A stretch of DNA of 64,000 bases from Glebionis coronaria (Eukaryota; Streptophyta; Magnoliopsida; Asterales; Asteraceae), in contig CM046880.1 in NCBI GenBank assembly GCA_025667525.1, positions 593,749,895 through 593,813,894 on the forward strand, in the 5' to 3' direction. Positions 11,066 to 23,932 of this stretch are shown piece after piece. The position numbers and the translations under genes are program-made. Position 1 is the first letter of the stretch. Every line of letters starts with the position of its first letter. The notes beneath the pieces are model-generated. The model had not been told where the DNA came from and ran no database searches. It saw only the letters and a program-made list of their open reading frames with translations.

Positions 11066-14000
11066 TCAAGGATTGACCATTCCAATGTGAACCACCAAGT
11101 GGTTGAACCGCGGACCATCAAAGGCTTTAGTCAATAAATCAGCAACATTATCATCCGTATGTACTTTAAGAACCTGTATCAGCTTCTTCTCATTGCCATC
11201 CCTTATAAAGTGGTGCCTAATCTCAATATGTTTTGTTCGTTGATGAAAAACGGGATTCTTTACAATGCAGATAGTGCTTTGATTGTCGATGAAAATTTTG
11301 GTTTTCATGAAGTTGAACCCATAATCCAACATCTGATTTTGTATCCACAAGACTTGTCTACAACAACTAGCAGTAGCTACGTATTCAACTTCTGTTGAAG
11401 AAGTAGCTACTATTGTCTGTTTCTTACATTGCCATGAGATAAGTCTTCGACCCAAAATCTGACAACCACCAGTAGTAGACTTCCTGTCATTATTAGCACC
11501 TGCATAGTCACTATCACTATAGGCTTCAAGAACAAAAGGTGATTCTCTTGGATACCATAAGCCTAGATTTGGTTGAGCCTTGATATACTTGAAAATTTTC
11601 TTGACGGCATTCAAGTTTGATACGGTTGGAGCCACCTGACGTCTAGAGCAAGCACTTACTGCAAACATAATATCCGGACGTGATGCAGTCAAATACATGA
11701 GTGATCCAATCATTGACCTGTACATGTGAACATTTACCGGAGGATCTGGCTCATTCTTGAGTTTGAATTTAGTAACTTCATAAGGTGTTGATGCTGGTCT
11801 AAGAGGTTCCATATCAAACTTCTGAAGAATCTCATGAACATACTTGTCTTGACTTATGAAGATTCCATCCGACTGTTGCTTGACTTGAAGACCAAGGAAA
11901 AATGTAATTTCTCCCATGGCACTCATCTAGAATTCGCCTTTCATTAGTTGTTCAAACTCATCACACCATTCCTTCTTAGTAGAACCAAAGATAATATAAT
12001 CCACATACACTTGAACTAGGATGATGTCTCTTTTAAGAAATAGTGTTTTGTCAATAGTGCCTCTTCTGTAGCCGTGTTTCAATAAGAAAGTGGAGACACG
12101 CTCATACTAAGCTCTAGGAGCCTGATGAAGTCCATATAGAGCTTTGACCACCTTGTAAACTTTCTTGGGATGAAGTGGATCTACAAAGCCCTTAGGTTGA
12201 GTGACATAAACTTCCTCATCAATCTTGCCATAGAGAAATGCACTCTTGACATCCATCTGAAAAACCGTAAAGCCAACATAAGAAGCAAAAGCCAAAAACA
12301 GACGAATGGCCTCAATCCTAGCAACAGGAGCAAAAACTTTAGTATAATCAATGCCTTCAAGTTGTGTGTGACCTTGTGCAACCAACCTAGCCTTATTTCT
12401 CACCACAATACCCCTCGCATCTTTCTTGTTTTTGAGAATCCATTTGGTACCAATTGTTGTCTTTCCATCTAGCAAGTCAACTAGGATCCAAACATTCTGA
12501 AACAAGAACTGCTGCATCTCCTCCTGCATAGCCTCCACCCAACTTTGATCCTCAAGAGCATGAGAAACTGATCTAGGTTCCACCTGTGAAAGAAAACAAG
12601 CAAACAAACAGTAAAGAAAGTCCGTGTGATTATTACGCTTTTGGTCCTCAATATAGCTCACAAGAGCATGATGATCAGACGTTGCTTTCTTATGCATGCG
12701 ACGAGTCTTGACAGTAGAACCAGGATCTCTAATGATTTGAGTAGTAGGATGGTCCTTATGCGTCTGCTGAACAGGATTAGAAGCTACATCCACTTCTGGT
12801 GCCAAGTTATTAAGATCCCCAACAATGTCATCATCATATGAAGCAGAGTAGAAAATGCCATCTATCGGTTGCTTATGAATATCATCCAGCTTAGTAGAAG
12901 ACTTCTTTTGATAGTTTCCCAGGTCAGAAGGACCATAGAATCTAGTCGAGGAAGTTGGATCACTAACCGGACTACCAATAGGTGGTAAACTTGCAATAGG
13001 AGTATCATTAGGAGCACTAGGAGTAACTTGGACAACATGGGTACTCAAAGGAAACTCAAAGCCTCCTTGAGTAGCTGTTGTAGTAGCATCTTGTTGTTGC
13101 TTGAGCAATGTGTCAAGAGCTCCGTGTGAGTCCATAATGTCTGATGGAGAAGCATCACTAGTAGTAGCAATGGTATTTGGAGAGACTGTGGTGGAATAGG
13201 ATGGAACAACAAAAATATCATCCTCCTCATCTGAGTCCGAAAAACTAGAATGAGCACCTACACTAAAAGTAGCAAACACTCGTGGACCTGCATCTTGGTT
13301 AGTTTTGAAATGAAAATATCCTAATGAGTCACTAAAATAATCAAGATCAAAATACCATTCATGACCTTTGCCTTGGATGTTTGTCTTCTCCTCAAAGTAC
13401 CTGAGATTAATAGTTTCTATGATACGCTTGGCATGGAGATTATAGACACGATAAGCCCGAGAGTGAGCTGAATATCCCACTATGTATCCTTCATCTGCCT
13501 TGCCATCAAATTTCCCCAAATAGTCACTAGTATTCAGAATGGTGACAGGACAACAAAATGGCTTTAAATGAGCAATGCTAGGTACTTTAGCCGTGAGTAG
13601 CTCATAAGGAGTCTTCTTATGTGGATTGGTAATTGAAACCCTATTTAACACATAACTTGCAGCATTGACAGCTTCTGTCTAAAACATAGTAGGAATCTTG
13701 GAGTCTGCAAGCATGGTTCTCGCAACTTCTATTAGAGTCCTGTTCTTCCTTTCTGCAACACCATTCTGTTGAAGATTCCTTGCAGCACTATAATCTCTTT
13801 TGATACCTTTGGAATTGCAAAGTGCTATGAGGTATGCATTTTTTAATTCTGTTCCATTGTCACATCGGATACCTTTCACCTTCTTGGACAGTTGATTCTC
13901 AATGAGTGTAATGAAATCTTTGAGAATAGAGTAGGTCTCATTCTTGTCAGCCAGAAAGAAAACCCACGTAAACCTGCTATACCCGTCAGTTACCACAAGA

Positions 14001-14690
14001 CAGTATTGTTTATGGTCAATGCTCCTAATGGAGGTAGGACCAAATAAATCCATGTGTAGTAGCTGTAATGGTTCAGTTATAAGACTGAGAGCAGTAATGG
14101 CCTTGAAGGATGCTTTGTGTTGTTTGCCTTTGCTGCATGCAAGGTAATTTATGTCATTTCTGAAAGTTTTGGGAGGTAAACCAGAGACCAAGTTCATATT
14201 TTCTAATTTGTGAATGGTCTTGAAGTTTACATGTCCCATCCTTCTGTGCCATTTTGTGGCTTCATCTTCTGAGGCTTTAGCAACCAGACAAGCTAGTTGA
14301 CCAGCAGGATTAACTTCATTCAGCTTGATACTATAGAGATTGTGTCTTCTAGGGATTCTGAGTAGAACTTGAGAGTCATCCGGGAGCTTAATGTCTTTGG
14401 ATAACACCAGTGCATCAGTATCCGTAAAGAGGACAAACTGCTTCTTGTAACAAATCTGAGAGACAGAGATCAAGTTGAAGTGTTGAAGTGCTTCCAAATA
14501 GTAGAACTGCTCAAAGTTAAGATTGGGCGTCTGTATCGTCCCTTTGCCAGATATCCTTCCTTCACCACCTCCAAAGTAGACCTTTCCGCCTTGAAATGGT
14601 ACAAAGTTAGATAGAAGTCCTTTATTCCCTGTCATGCTTCTAGAGCATCCACTATCAACTATTCCTAGAGTAGGATCTTGGTATGGAGTA
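11066..14690 (-). pseudogene. E1 pol: protease, integrase, reverse transcriptase, RNase H
   Basis: Copia-type order on the minus strand. The protease active site is DSGCSRSMTG (DSG at 14648-14656). The integrase zinc region has WHRRMGHVNF and the catalytic core includes LHMDLFGP, IRCDNGTE and NGVAERKNRTL. RT has KARLVAQGHTQ, FQMDVKSAFLYG and KALYGLHQAPRA. RNase H has AYSDSDYAG, SSTEVEY and FIDNQST. Stops interrupt it: TAG at 13679 (expected Trp), TAG near 12107 just after QAPRA, and TAG at 11927 before MSAMGE. The RT catalytic YVDD box reads YVDY (11996-12007), losing an essential aspartate. This copy cannot transpose by itself. Confidence 0.93.
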
Positions 14691-14725
14691 ACCTACAACA
14701 ACAACAAGAAAAATATATACAAATG

Positions 14726-16092
14726 TTACTGTCTTAAGGGGACCCAAACCTTTTCAGGTTTGAGTCTGCCTTGTGGATCTTTTGTAGATAGCCAAGAAGA
14801 TTGATGAGATCCACTGTTGTTCTTAGGTTTCCTATTCATCATATGGGTGTTATTGTTTGACCAAGAACAACCTGCTGAGGGCTTAACAACAGTACCCAAT
14901 TTTCCCAACCCAAAATATATTTGGTCTGAATTAAAAGCATAATTCTGATTAAAGTTCTGAAAATAGTTGTTGGTTGGTCTATTATGGGTATATCCATTTT
15001 TTCTCCAATGATCAGAAGCTAAAGGAGAGGTCCTTCTAGAAGAAGAATAATATTGGGCACATGGGTTTAGTCTTTTAGAAGAATATGGAGCAACTCCTGG
15101 TGGACCAGGAGCAGGATAAGCTTGATAAACAGAAGGAGGTTGATCATAAAAATCACAATCTTTAATCAAATGAAATTTACTTCCACAAACAAAGCATGTT
15201 TTAACAGACCTTTTATTCAAATGACATTGTTTCACACTGCTAAATTTATTACACACAACTCTAGGAGTATCAACATTCCTAGGACTCAATAAACTAGAAC
15301 TAGACACAGTTGAAGTAGAAGCAACTCTCTCTTCACTCTTCCTAGCACTAGTAGCAGCAGGGTCATTTGTCTTGGAGCTTGTAGGTCTTGACTCTTCACT
15401 TAAACCACGGGATGCAGAGTCACTGGCTTTGTCACTGAAAGTACAAGAGACAAAGTCATTAGTAATAGTAGAGCTTTTTGGAGACTCATGCATCTGTGAT
15501 CCATCCAAGTCAGTATGCCTAGATATGGGCATAAAAGTTCCTGTAAGAGGTGGAGGGACAACATGCATTGCTGCAACTGGTTGAAACCTATTGTAGCTAG
15601 GTTTTCCCTCCTCCTCCTTGTCAAGATCAAAGACACTTGAAAAAGATAAATCAAACACATCTTCTGAATCAATATATTTATCAAATCCTAAACCTCTCTT
15701 AGTCCTACCAGACATGCTACTATCAATTAACTTTGAAAGATTCTTAGGTGCATTTTCCATTTTTCAAATCTTAAAAGTATAGAATCTAATTTTTCCTGCA
15801 TGTCTTGCTTATCCTTGATACTATCATCTTTTACTTTTTCAGTGTATTTAAGCATATTGGTGGTGTTTTCTAAATCAATGTTCAGAATTCTAATTTTATC
15901 CTCATATTCTCGTTGAGTATCTTGAAGCCACCTCTTTTGTTGTTCCAATGTTTTTAAAGAATTCTTATATGCTTGAACATTTAAAAAGTACTTATCATTT
16001 TGTTCATTTAGTTCATTGTATTGAGACAACAGTTCTGAATATTTATCATGACAACCAAGAGGGCAATTTTGTACCTGCGGTGAGATGCCCAT
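14726..16092 (-). pseudogene. E1 gag-pol linker: coiled coil and second zinc knuckle
   Basis: Two overlapping open pieces. The first (16092-15727) is a charged coiled coil (heptad-like KTLEQQKRWLQDTQREYEDK). The second (15760-14726) is a serine-rich segment with a CCHC knuckle, CFVCGSKFHLIKDC, then a basic, asparagine-rich tail. The shift from one frame to the other near 15750 looks mutational. This long linker between the first knuckle and protease is typical of the copia lineage that also carries extra ORFs (Sirevirus-like). Confidence 0.75.
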
Positions 16093-16254
16093 AAGAGCAA
16101 ATTCTTATGCTTCCTCGGTATCAGACAGATTCCCAGCAATCATTGCAAACACGTAAGTAGAAGGTTCAGCTGTTTCCAAGGTAGCATTCTGATGATCACT
16201 CCAGTTAACCATAGAGTCAACAGACACCAAAGCTTTCTTGTCATCCTTGAGCTC

Positions 16255-17438
16255 CTAAATCTTGAAGGTTGAATACCTGTTCTTCTCCTGGTCATTCTTA
16301 TTAGGGCATTCCCTAGAAAAGTGACCTTGCTGCTGGCAGTTATAGCATCTAACCTTGCTTCTATCAAAACTTACGGGCTCTCTTGGGTTGTAGTTAAACT
16401 TTCTTCCGGCTTTCTTCTCAAACTTGTGAACCCAGAGAGTGAGCATGGCCATCTGCCACTTGAGATCCATTTCATCCAGTTCAAGTTTATCAACCTGTTT
16501 GAAGTCATCAAAAGCAAGTTGCTGTTGTGGATCAACATCAGCAACAAAAGAGTGAAAAACAGCTTCTACCATGCTACCAGACTTGGCTTTTGGTTCAGGA
16601 GTAGAAGTATGATGAGTAGAAGTATGCTGAGAAGACATAGTATAGCTTGGGCTACTAGCATAAGACATGGGATAGATCCCATGGAACTCACAAAAGCAGA
16701 GTTAGCAGGAGTAGGAAAAGAATCACTTGAGTATCCTCTCACATGAGGCTCCAAAGTTTTTAGCTTATAAAACAGATCATCAAAATTAAGATAGTCAAGG
16801 CCACATTTTGCTTTGAGAGAGATTACTACCTGATTCCATGAGTAAGGTAAGGCTCTAAGAAACCTGGAATTGATATCTTCATTGTCAGGTTTAGACCTGA
16901 GTTAATTCAACTGGCTAAGTATCTTTTGGAACCTATCATACCCTTGATGAATACCTTCCGTTTTAGAGATCTTGAATTATGTGAATTCATCTCTCAGCAT
17001 GGATCTGCGCATTTTCTTTGATTCCTCATTCCCTCCAAACCTTGCTTTTACTCCATTCCAAATCTCTCTAGCATCATCCAAGTGATAAAAGTCACCCATG
17101 TGATCATCAGGAAGAGACTGAAGCAAAATAGTTTTTGCCTTGATCTTCTTCTGAACAGCTGTGATTTCTTCTTGAGTTTTAGGATCGAGAAGGATGATAT
17201 TACCATTCTTGCCTCTTCCAGTAAACCTCTTACTGTTCCCATTCTAAATAATTTTCCAAAGGTCTAGATCAGTGTTAGTGATCTAGCATTCCATCTTCAT
17301 TGCCCAGCTATCATACTCATCTTTCTTCAAAAGAGGAAATTTTCCATTTGTATTGGAAACCGTAGCAACGATCTGCTGAGGTTGCTGTGTTTTAGGGGTG
17401 CTCTCTTCTCCTGTTTGAGTAGAACTAGAGGCAGACAT
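16255..17438 (-). pseudogene. E1 gag, broken
   Basis: The likely start is the ATG at 17438, 60 bases past the primer site on the element's own strand. The N-terminus (KDEYDSWAMKMEC then stop) is the usual copia Gag start with a premature TAG. Downstream pieces are in different frames. The C-terminal part is well kept: LKWQMAMLTLWVHKF, AGRKFNYNP, then the CCHC knuckle CYNCQQQGHFSREC. Gag would form the virus-like particle; this copy cannot make full-length protein. Confidence 0.8.
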
Positions 17439-17498
17439 GATTAAACAAAGATGTTAGTAAAAAGAAAAATTGATTCTTCTTGTGTAGAGACTCTCCCA

Positions 17499-17511
17499 GG
17501 CTCTGATACCA
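17499..17511 (-). other. E1 primer-binding site
   Basis: The complement reads TGGTATCAGAGCC, complementary to the 3' end of plant initiator methionine tRNA, two bases inside the 5' LTR. Confidence 0.9.
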
Positions 17512-17513
17512 CT

Positions 17514-17987
17514 TGTTGGGTCCACTAGATGTGGATCTTGCAGCCTGTTAAGGATGGTAAACGACTTCTGTAATCACAAGTCTATTCACAGAGAGACTCT
17601 AGATGAATCACATAGTATAAGTGCGGAATACAAATACTATGAACAAGAAGAAACATAATAACTATAATAACTTGATCCTTTACTAAGGATTTCTAATATT
17701 AATATGAACTAGAATAATGTTTGATGAAGGTGTCTATAACCCTTCTGCCTAAGGTTACTTTTATACTACAAGGAAACCCTAATACATCAATAAACCAAAA
17801 CGTGTAAAACTCATATGCATATCCTTCCTAACATATCTCATGAATATCCTAACAAACTACTTAAAATAATAAAGTTTGACTTTCTAAAGACCAGGAGCAC
17901 GTGTTGCTCCTACCACTACTAGGACCAGGAGGAACTACATACCTCCTAGTATACCTATTACAAATAACTATTCCAAAGGTCATAACA
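17514..17987 (-). repeat. E1 5' LTR (474 bp)
   Basis: Partner of 6014-6488; begins TGTTGGGTCC and ends CATAACA on the plus strand. The element's promoter would lie here, read leftwards. Confidence 0.93.
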
Positions 17988-18150
17988 GATGCAGTAATAA
18001 TCAAGGACGCGATAGTCGTCAATTTTCTGTCCACCATAAATCAGCTTCTCTTTTTCTGTTGGAATACTTTCCTTGTTTAGAATCAATCTTTTCACTTCCC
18101 TGCTCGTGTCGCAACAATGAACTGATAGAGGAATCGTCTTTCCAGTATTA
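17988..18150 (-). pseudogene. Tandem ubiquitin-like gene, piece B
   Basis: A 163-bp remnant of the UBL gene between E1 and E4. On the minus strand it is open and reads on from piece A: GKTIPLSVHCCDTSREVKRL, then NKESIPTEKEKLIYGGQKID and YRVLDYYCI. This aligns with ubiquitin residues about 10-61 (GKTITLEVE..., GIPPDQQRLIFAGKQLED, LADYNI). TATTA at 18146-18150 is the E4 target duplication. The reading frame is continuous across both former junctions once the insertions are disregarded. Confidence 0.85.
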
Positions 18151-18300
18151 TATTAGTGTGAATATTCTCCATGATCTTTTCATTAATCTCTCACAACATA
18201 ATATATTCTGCCAAACTTGAGGTATATGAAAAAACATAAGGGCTAAGCCCATTACAATTAATAATGGGCTAATAATATCAACAATAATAATACGCTAATA
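18151..18300 (-). repeat. E4 3' LTR (150 bp)
   Basis: Pairs with 50815-50967. A purine run (complement GCGGAGGAG) lies at 18301-18309 as the polypurine tract. The ends are TATTAG...CTAATA rather than TG...CA. Confidence 0.85.
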
Positions 18301-18335
18301 CTCCTCCGCAGTTGGAACGGAAGGCCTTCGAACGT

Positions 18336-19750
18336 TCAAACAGGAGCGAAACTCAAGAAATAAAGCACCCGGTGGCCCATGGTAAATATAACTGCATATT
18401 GAAAACGAGATGGAACATGAAGCACACGAACCGTGCCAAAAGCAATATACTTTCTAACAAAATGTATAACAATCTCAATGTGTTTTGTACGCTGATGCTG
18501 AACAGGATTAGTGGAACAAATACACCACACTAACATTATCACATTAAACAAGAGTAGCAGTAGCAAGCGAAGCATGTAGCTCAAGCAAAAAATTCCGAAT
18601 CCAAGCAGTCTCGGCACACCATGATATTCAACTTCAGCACTAGACCGAGACAACGTGGCCTACCGTTTGGCAGACCAGGATAAAAGATTATCACCAAGGA
18701 ACACACAATACCCAGAAGTGGATCTATGGTTAACAGAATAACCAGCCTAATCAGCATCAGTATAGGCAGTAAGCTGAGTAGTAGTAGAAATATGAAGATG
18801 GAGACCATGATCAATCGTGCCACGAACATAGAAAAATGCGCTTCAAAGCAGTAAAATGAGGATCACGAGGGTCATGCATGTAAAGACAAACATGTTGCAC
18901 AACATAAGATATATTTGGGTGACTGAAAGTCAAATACTGAAGAGCACCTGCAAGACTGCGATATTAAGCAGGGTCACTGACGGGGTCACCCTCAGAACCA
19001 AGCTTGGACTCAGTCTCCACAGGGGTTCTGTATGGGTTACAATGCTGCATGTGATCTCGCTCAAGAATTTCCTCTACAACTTTAGACTGAGACAAAAACA
19101 AGTCGCGCTTCAAGCTCTGTGCAGATATACCAAGAAAATAATTGAGCGACCCAAGATCAGTCATAGCAAACTCAATGTGAAGTAATGCAATAACACGTTG
19201 TAGAAGAGGTGCAGATGAAACGGTTAGTACAATGTCATCTACATATAGCAATAAATAAGCAATATCGGAGCCCCGACAATAGACAAACAATGATGCATCG
19301 GTTATGTTGTCCTGGAAACCGACGCGTGTGATAAAGCTAGCAAATCGCTGAAACCAAGCGTGAGGGGCTTGTTTAAACCCATAGAGTGAACATTGTAAAT
19401 GAAAAGCTAATTAGGGAGAGTAGAATCAACAAACCCTGGAGGTTGATGCCTGTAAACTGTCTCAGATAACTGGCCATGAAGAAAAGAAATCTTCACATCA
19501 AGCTGATGAATAGGCCAATCGCGTGATACTGCAAGACTTAAGACAGTACGAATAGTGGTCGGTTTCACAACCGGGCTAAAAGGCTCGTCATAATCAACCC
19601 TTGTCGTTGACTGCGACCATTGGCAACCAACCATGCTTTGTACCTGCTTAATGAACCATCTGCATTAAACTTATGCCGAAAAAGCCACATAGATCGAATA
19701 ACATTAACGTTAGTTGGACGCATAAGAGCCCACGTTCTGTTAGAAATCAA
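18336..19750 (-). pseudogene. E4 reverse transcriptase and RNase H, degenerate
   Basis: Open pieces in several frames. The RT start is at 19750-19407 ([41 protein letters not shown]). The palm is at 19290-18964 with an intact YVDD (LLLYVDDIVLT) and LGSLNYFLGI. RNase H remnants (SSAEVEY, QHQRTKHIEIVIHFVR) are at 18653-18336. Several shifts and stops; non-functional. Confidence 0.85.
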
Positions 19751-20197
19751 ATCATATACTTGTCTACCATAGCTTTATGCCAATTGAGGGCCACGAAGTG
19801 CATGTAAGTGAGAGCGAGGTAGAGGTGAAATAATGGTAACATGAAAGTTCATATGCGTGAGCGGTTTAGATATTTTGGATTTTTCACGTGTAATCATATG
19901 GTGTGTATTGGAAGCTGTGGAGTTTACTTGGCTGTTTTTGGATGGGCTGGCAATAGAAGGTGCGGTTGGTGGGTCTGGAGTTGTGGGCGTGGTTGTTGGA
20001 CCTGGCGTAGTTGGTTGATGAGTTAATTATACTGGGTTCGCAGGTGGTGTGATGGTTGTGTGGTTTAGGGTTGATGGGGTGCGAGGGTGTTGTTGTTGGG
20101 TGGGACGCATGTGGGAAGCAATAGGCGTAGGCATGGGAAATGGATGACCCGTAATGAGAGGCAAATGGGTTAGAGAAGTATCAAGTGTAGAGGTGTT

Positions 20198-21205
20198 TTA
20201 GGATGGATTTATTAGGCGACCAATATTGGTAAGTGGAAGCAAGAAGTCGTAAGAGGGAGGTGTGTCAGGGGTCATTGACCCGAAAGGGAATTGATCTTCG
20301 TAAAAAATCACATGCTGGGAAATAATTATCTTATTGGTGGAGAGATTAAGACAGTGGTACCCACGGTGTAAAGCTGGGTAACCAAGAAAGACACAGACAG
20401 TGGAGCGAGGCTGAAGCTTATGATCAAAGAAAATGCGAGGATAACAAAGACATCTAAACACACGTAAGTGATCATATGTGGGTGGTTTATTGTAAAGTTT
20501 GGTAAACGAGATTTCAAGGCTTATACCCAATACGAGGGAGGTATGTGTGCTTGAAATAATAAGGTGTGGGTTATATTATTAAGGGTCCATAGCATCCGTT
20601 CCGATTTCCCATTTTGTTGAGAGGTTTTAGGATAAGAAAACCGAAACTAAATGCCGTTATGACGAAAGAGGGTGTGGAAGCGAGTATTGTCGAACTCACC
20701 TTCGTGGTCACATTGCAAAGCCTTAATATCAATTTTGAATTGTTGGTTCACATATGCACGAAAAGTAACAAAGGTTTCTAATAAGTCAGATTTATGAAGT
20801 AAAGGATATACCCAGACATAATGAGAGAAATAGTCCAAAAAATAGCATAATATTTAATGCCACTTTCACTAGAAATGAGGGAAGTCCACAAGTCAGAGTG
20901 AATAATATCAAATACTGATGCAACATTGACTCAGAACTAGAAAAAGGAAGCTTAGTATTTTTACCTAACTGACAAGCATGACACAAAGCGGACAACTTTA
21001 TTTTATTACATGAAATAAAATAAGAAGACTCTTAACGATGAAGCACATCTTCACTCGGGTGTCCAAGTTGCATGTGTCACGTGTTTGAACTCGAAGTAAG
21101 CAAAGCAAAAGTTAAGGCAGTGGATGGTTGTTGAGTGACAGGGTATAGATCACCAGTGCTATCACAATGGAGAATGAGCTGACGGGTCTCGTAATCCTTC
21201 ACAAA
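20198..21205 (-). pseudogene. E4 integrase, degenerate
   Basis: Pieces at 21205-21077 (the N-terminal part in front of the zinc domain), 20995-20792 (CHACQLGKNTKLPF, the zinc-domain end), 20838-20647 (MDYFSHYVWVYPL and ALQCDHEGEFDN, the catalytic core) and 20530-20198 (YDHLRVFRCLCYPR, FLGYP, the C-terminal part). The order and motifs are those of copia integrase. The hAT MITE interrupts it at 21206. Confidence 0.8.
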
Positions 21206-21292
21206 TAGGGATGGTAAAAGCATCTGAAACTGATGGAGAAAACCGAAACCCGAACCGATCGGGTCGGGTTCGGATTCTGGTTGGCGGGTTTG

Positions 21293-22786
21293 TGTAGAAA
21301 CAAGAAGGGGGGGTTGAATAGTTTCTCTTCGATTGGTGACCAAATTAAAATTACTTTCAATTTGGTTTGTATCAAAACTATCTTTTACTTGAGGCTAAGT
21401 TGCATAATAGCAAGGATAATAAGCAAGTATAATGATAATGAAATAAGTAAAGAGTAAGGAAGGAGACAGCCTAGTGGGAAGACACCAAGATTTATATTGG
21501 TTCGACAACGAGGCTCTATCCTCGTTTCTACTCCACTCCTCGAGTACACCTACTCGAGATTTCCACTATATCCACAAGCTCCCTTCTCGGCGGAGAAAAC
21601 CTTACATCGTTGCTTACATTATTTTCCGACACTAAGCTAAATGTCGAGACCTAATCTTTAGCTAGGACCAATCTACACGACGTTGCCTACTTCACAATTT
21701 AACGACACAAGGCTAGATGTCGAGTTCTAATCGAAAGCTAGAACCAATCTTCACGACTCTTCACTTTGAAGCTAAGTGAGAACTTCACACAACACAACTA
21801 CTAATCACTTTAAAGTTTAGTGAGAACTCACAAGACACAACCACATCACTTTATAGTTTAGTGAGAACTCCTAATCAAATCTATTACAACTCAACTAAAC
21901 TTATCCAAGTATACACATGTAGCTTGGATTTACACAACACAAATCCAAGCAAACACATATGCAATGGATGTACACAACAAATCAAAGTATCCACAAATAA
22001 CTTGGATGAACACAACTAGTCCAAGTATTCATAAATACATTGGATTGACCTAAAACAAAAAGGGTATCATGATGAATATGACTAGCTCATAGATTCATCT
22101 TTATCACTACACTAGTGAGTGAGTGATCTTCTCATTGGACATGGTAAAGGAGGGGATCAAGAGGATAATCATATGTAAACATCCTTAACAAATTAAGTGA
22201 TCATTTACTAATAATTATGCTATAGAAAATAGAAAGAGGGCTGAGAAAAACGTCCAAGAGGCTTGCTGGAAAATGAGATTTGACCCACTATTTAAAGGAG
22301 ACAAAGTTACAACGGATCTATAACGGCTACTGTGCGCGGTACCTTATCTAAGCCCGCGGTACCATATCGCTAAGGTACCGCGTAGGTACTTAAGGTACCG
22401 CCACTAGACTCCGCTCCGTTTTTTGTCTTTTAGTGGGGTGGGAAAATCTGAGGTATTTGAACCCTTCAAAGGATATTCTAACAACATTTGGAATATGCCA
22501 TTTTCAAATTTTCATTTTCCATTTTAATAAAACATTTTCTAAAAAAGAAAGTTTATTAAAAAGTCTTTTGTCTTATTAATAAAAGTGAGTTTTAAGGATA
22601 ATCATTTTGATGATCACTAAGTGTGATTAAGAAAGGTTAGTGATATGATTATTACCTTGATGATAGTGTTAGTTAAATAATTCATTTTGTGTTTTACACT
22701 AAATGTGTTGTATGGTTTGTTGTGATCAAAACTAAGAAAGATTAGTTAACACTAATAATGTTTTTAGGCATCACTTGCATTAACAA
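21293..22786 (-). repeat. E3 3' LTR (1,494 bp)
   Basis: Roughly 18 substitutions and three indels from the other LTR by eye (near 98.8%). Relative to this copy, the 5' LTR has a 24-bp insertion and a 12-bp deletion. Within both LTRs the motif CTCGAG(T/A) and several 'tccaagtat.cacaaataa.ttgga' repeats occur. Module A lies at 22334-22402. Confidence 0.92.
22334..22402. repeat. GC-rich palindromic module A (in E3 3' LTR)
   Basis: Begins GCGCGGTACCTTATCTA, contains CCGCGGTACCATATC and its inverse CTAAGGTACCGCG, and ends TTAAGGTACCGCC. It has two inverted pairs in about 69 bp, standing out from AT-rich surroundings. Confidence 0.85.
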
Positions 22787-23431
22787 TCTCCCCCTTTTTG
22801 ATTACGACAAACGATAAACTCATTTACGTAGAAACACAAACTATGGAATTATTAACTAGTTTATCACTATCATTTCTCCCCCTTTGTCGTAGCAAAAAGG
22901 TTAGCAAAAGTCTTTGAAGAACATCGAACTTTGCTAGTAGCTCCCCTTGGTGGTTGCTCCCCCTTGCTTGGGGCACCAAGTTTGTGAGCTAAGGTGACAT
23001 GCTACACAAAGGTTAGTAGAAAGGAAAGAAACACCAATGTATATATGATCACTACCTACTAAGTAACTTGAGAGGAAGAAAGAGAAGAAATCTCAAATTA
23101 GAAGCAAGTATTTTGCTAAGTATGTCCAAAGAGGTAATTGACAAAATCAAACTTCAATCCAATGAAGATGATAAGCTTGTCAATGGGTTAAAGCTTTAGA
23201 ATTGATGGAATCACCCATAAGCAATTGTAAAAAATTAACCAAGATCAACTCAAAATAGAACTAATGAAATAGCACACAAATAACACAAAGGTCACATAAA
23301 AAAAATACAACAAAGAAGATAGTCATACACATAGTATGAGTATCTAAAAGCAATAAATATGGAAAATAAACCACTAAGCATAAGCTAGTCTAATAGTGAT
23401 ATTTTCCAAGATTGCTAAAAATAAAATAAAA
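22787..23431. other. E3 3' spacer with multiple polypurine tracts
   Basis: Non-coding. On the element strand AAAGGGGGAGAT abuts the LTR at 22787. Further copies occur near 22876 (AAAGGGGGAGAA), 22942 and 22962 (AAGGGGGAGC). Several polypurine tracts near the 3' LTR are a known hallmark of Sireviruses. Confidence 0.75.
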
Positions 23432-23927
23432 CTAAAAAGACGACGATGCATCATTCGAAGTTTTGTCCACCGGAACGAAAACTTGAATAGGAGGTCGAGT
23501 GAGGAGGAATTCAAGAAAATTTAACTTCTCATACACATGAGCAAGTTCAACTTGTTGAAATCGGCAACAATCACACGAGGATCCATGATGCAACACAAAA
23601 TCGTTTGATGGGGGTATGGCATCAAACTTAGGGTTTGGTGGTGGTGGGGTAAAGGGTTTGGGAGTGTTTTCACAATGCCTTGTGAGGTTTGGGAAGGTTG
23701 AAAGGTCATTGAGTTGGGGGGTATTGAAGGATTGTGGTGGTGGTGGAACATTTTCTTTTGCTCCGGTGATGGGGTTTATGGTGTAAGTCTCATTCCAATA
23801 CTTGATTGGAGAGAAGGTAGGGTTTTTGGGTGGTTTGGACGAAGATGGTTCATTCTTCTTAACCCAAATGTGTAGTGTCAAGGAATGTTTTGTCAATTTG
23901 AGTAAACAAGGAATCTTGACTGGGAAT
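23432..23927 (-). CDS. E3 ORF3: proline-rich HGxxCxCC protein, cut by E2
   Basis: Open on the minus strand from the E2 insertion site to 23432; the frame also stays open into the sequence right of E2 (from 41931). Visible product: a basic/aromatic start (LTLHIWVKKNEP), a long proline-rich stretch (VPPPPQSFNTP, PFTPPPPNPKF), then HHGSSCDCCRFQ and a hydrophobic amphipathic tail ending in serines. The HG-x2-C-x-CC block matches one in ORF2, so the two proteins look like divergent paralogues. The cysteine cluster could bind metal. I know no named family; start uncertain. Confidence 0.55.
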
Positions 23928-23932
23928 AGGGT

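Larger units (their letters stand above)
6014..17987 (-). mobile_element. E1: Ty1/copia LTR retrotransposon with extra 3' ORF
   Basis: A complete element of about 12 kb on the minus strand. LTRs of 474 and 475 bp begin TGTT and end AACA and are flanked by GATGT/GATGC. An iMet-type primer site lies next to the right LTR and a purine tract next to the left one. The internal order is gag, linker with a second zinc knuckle, PR-IN-RT-RNase H (copia order), then a large additional ORF before the 3' LTR. Coding regions carry several stops and shifts, so this copy is dead. It lies inside the UBL pseudogene. Confidence 0.93.
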
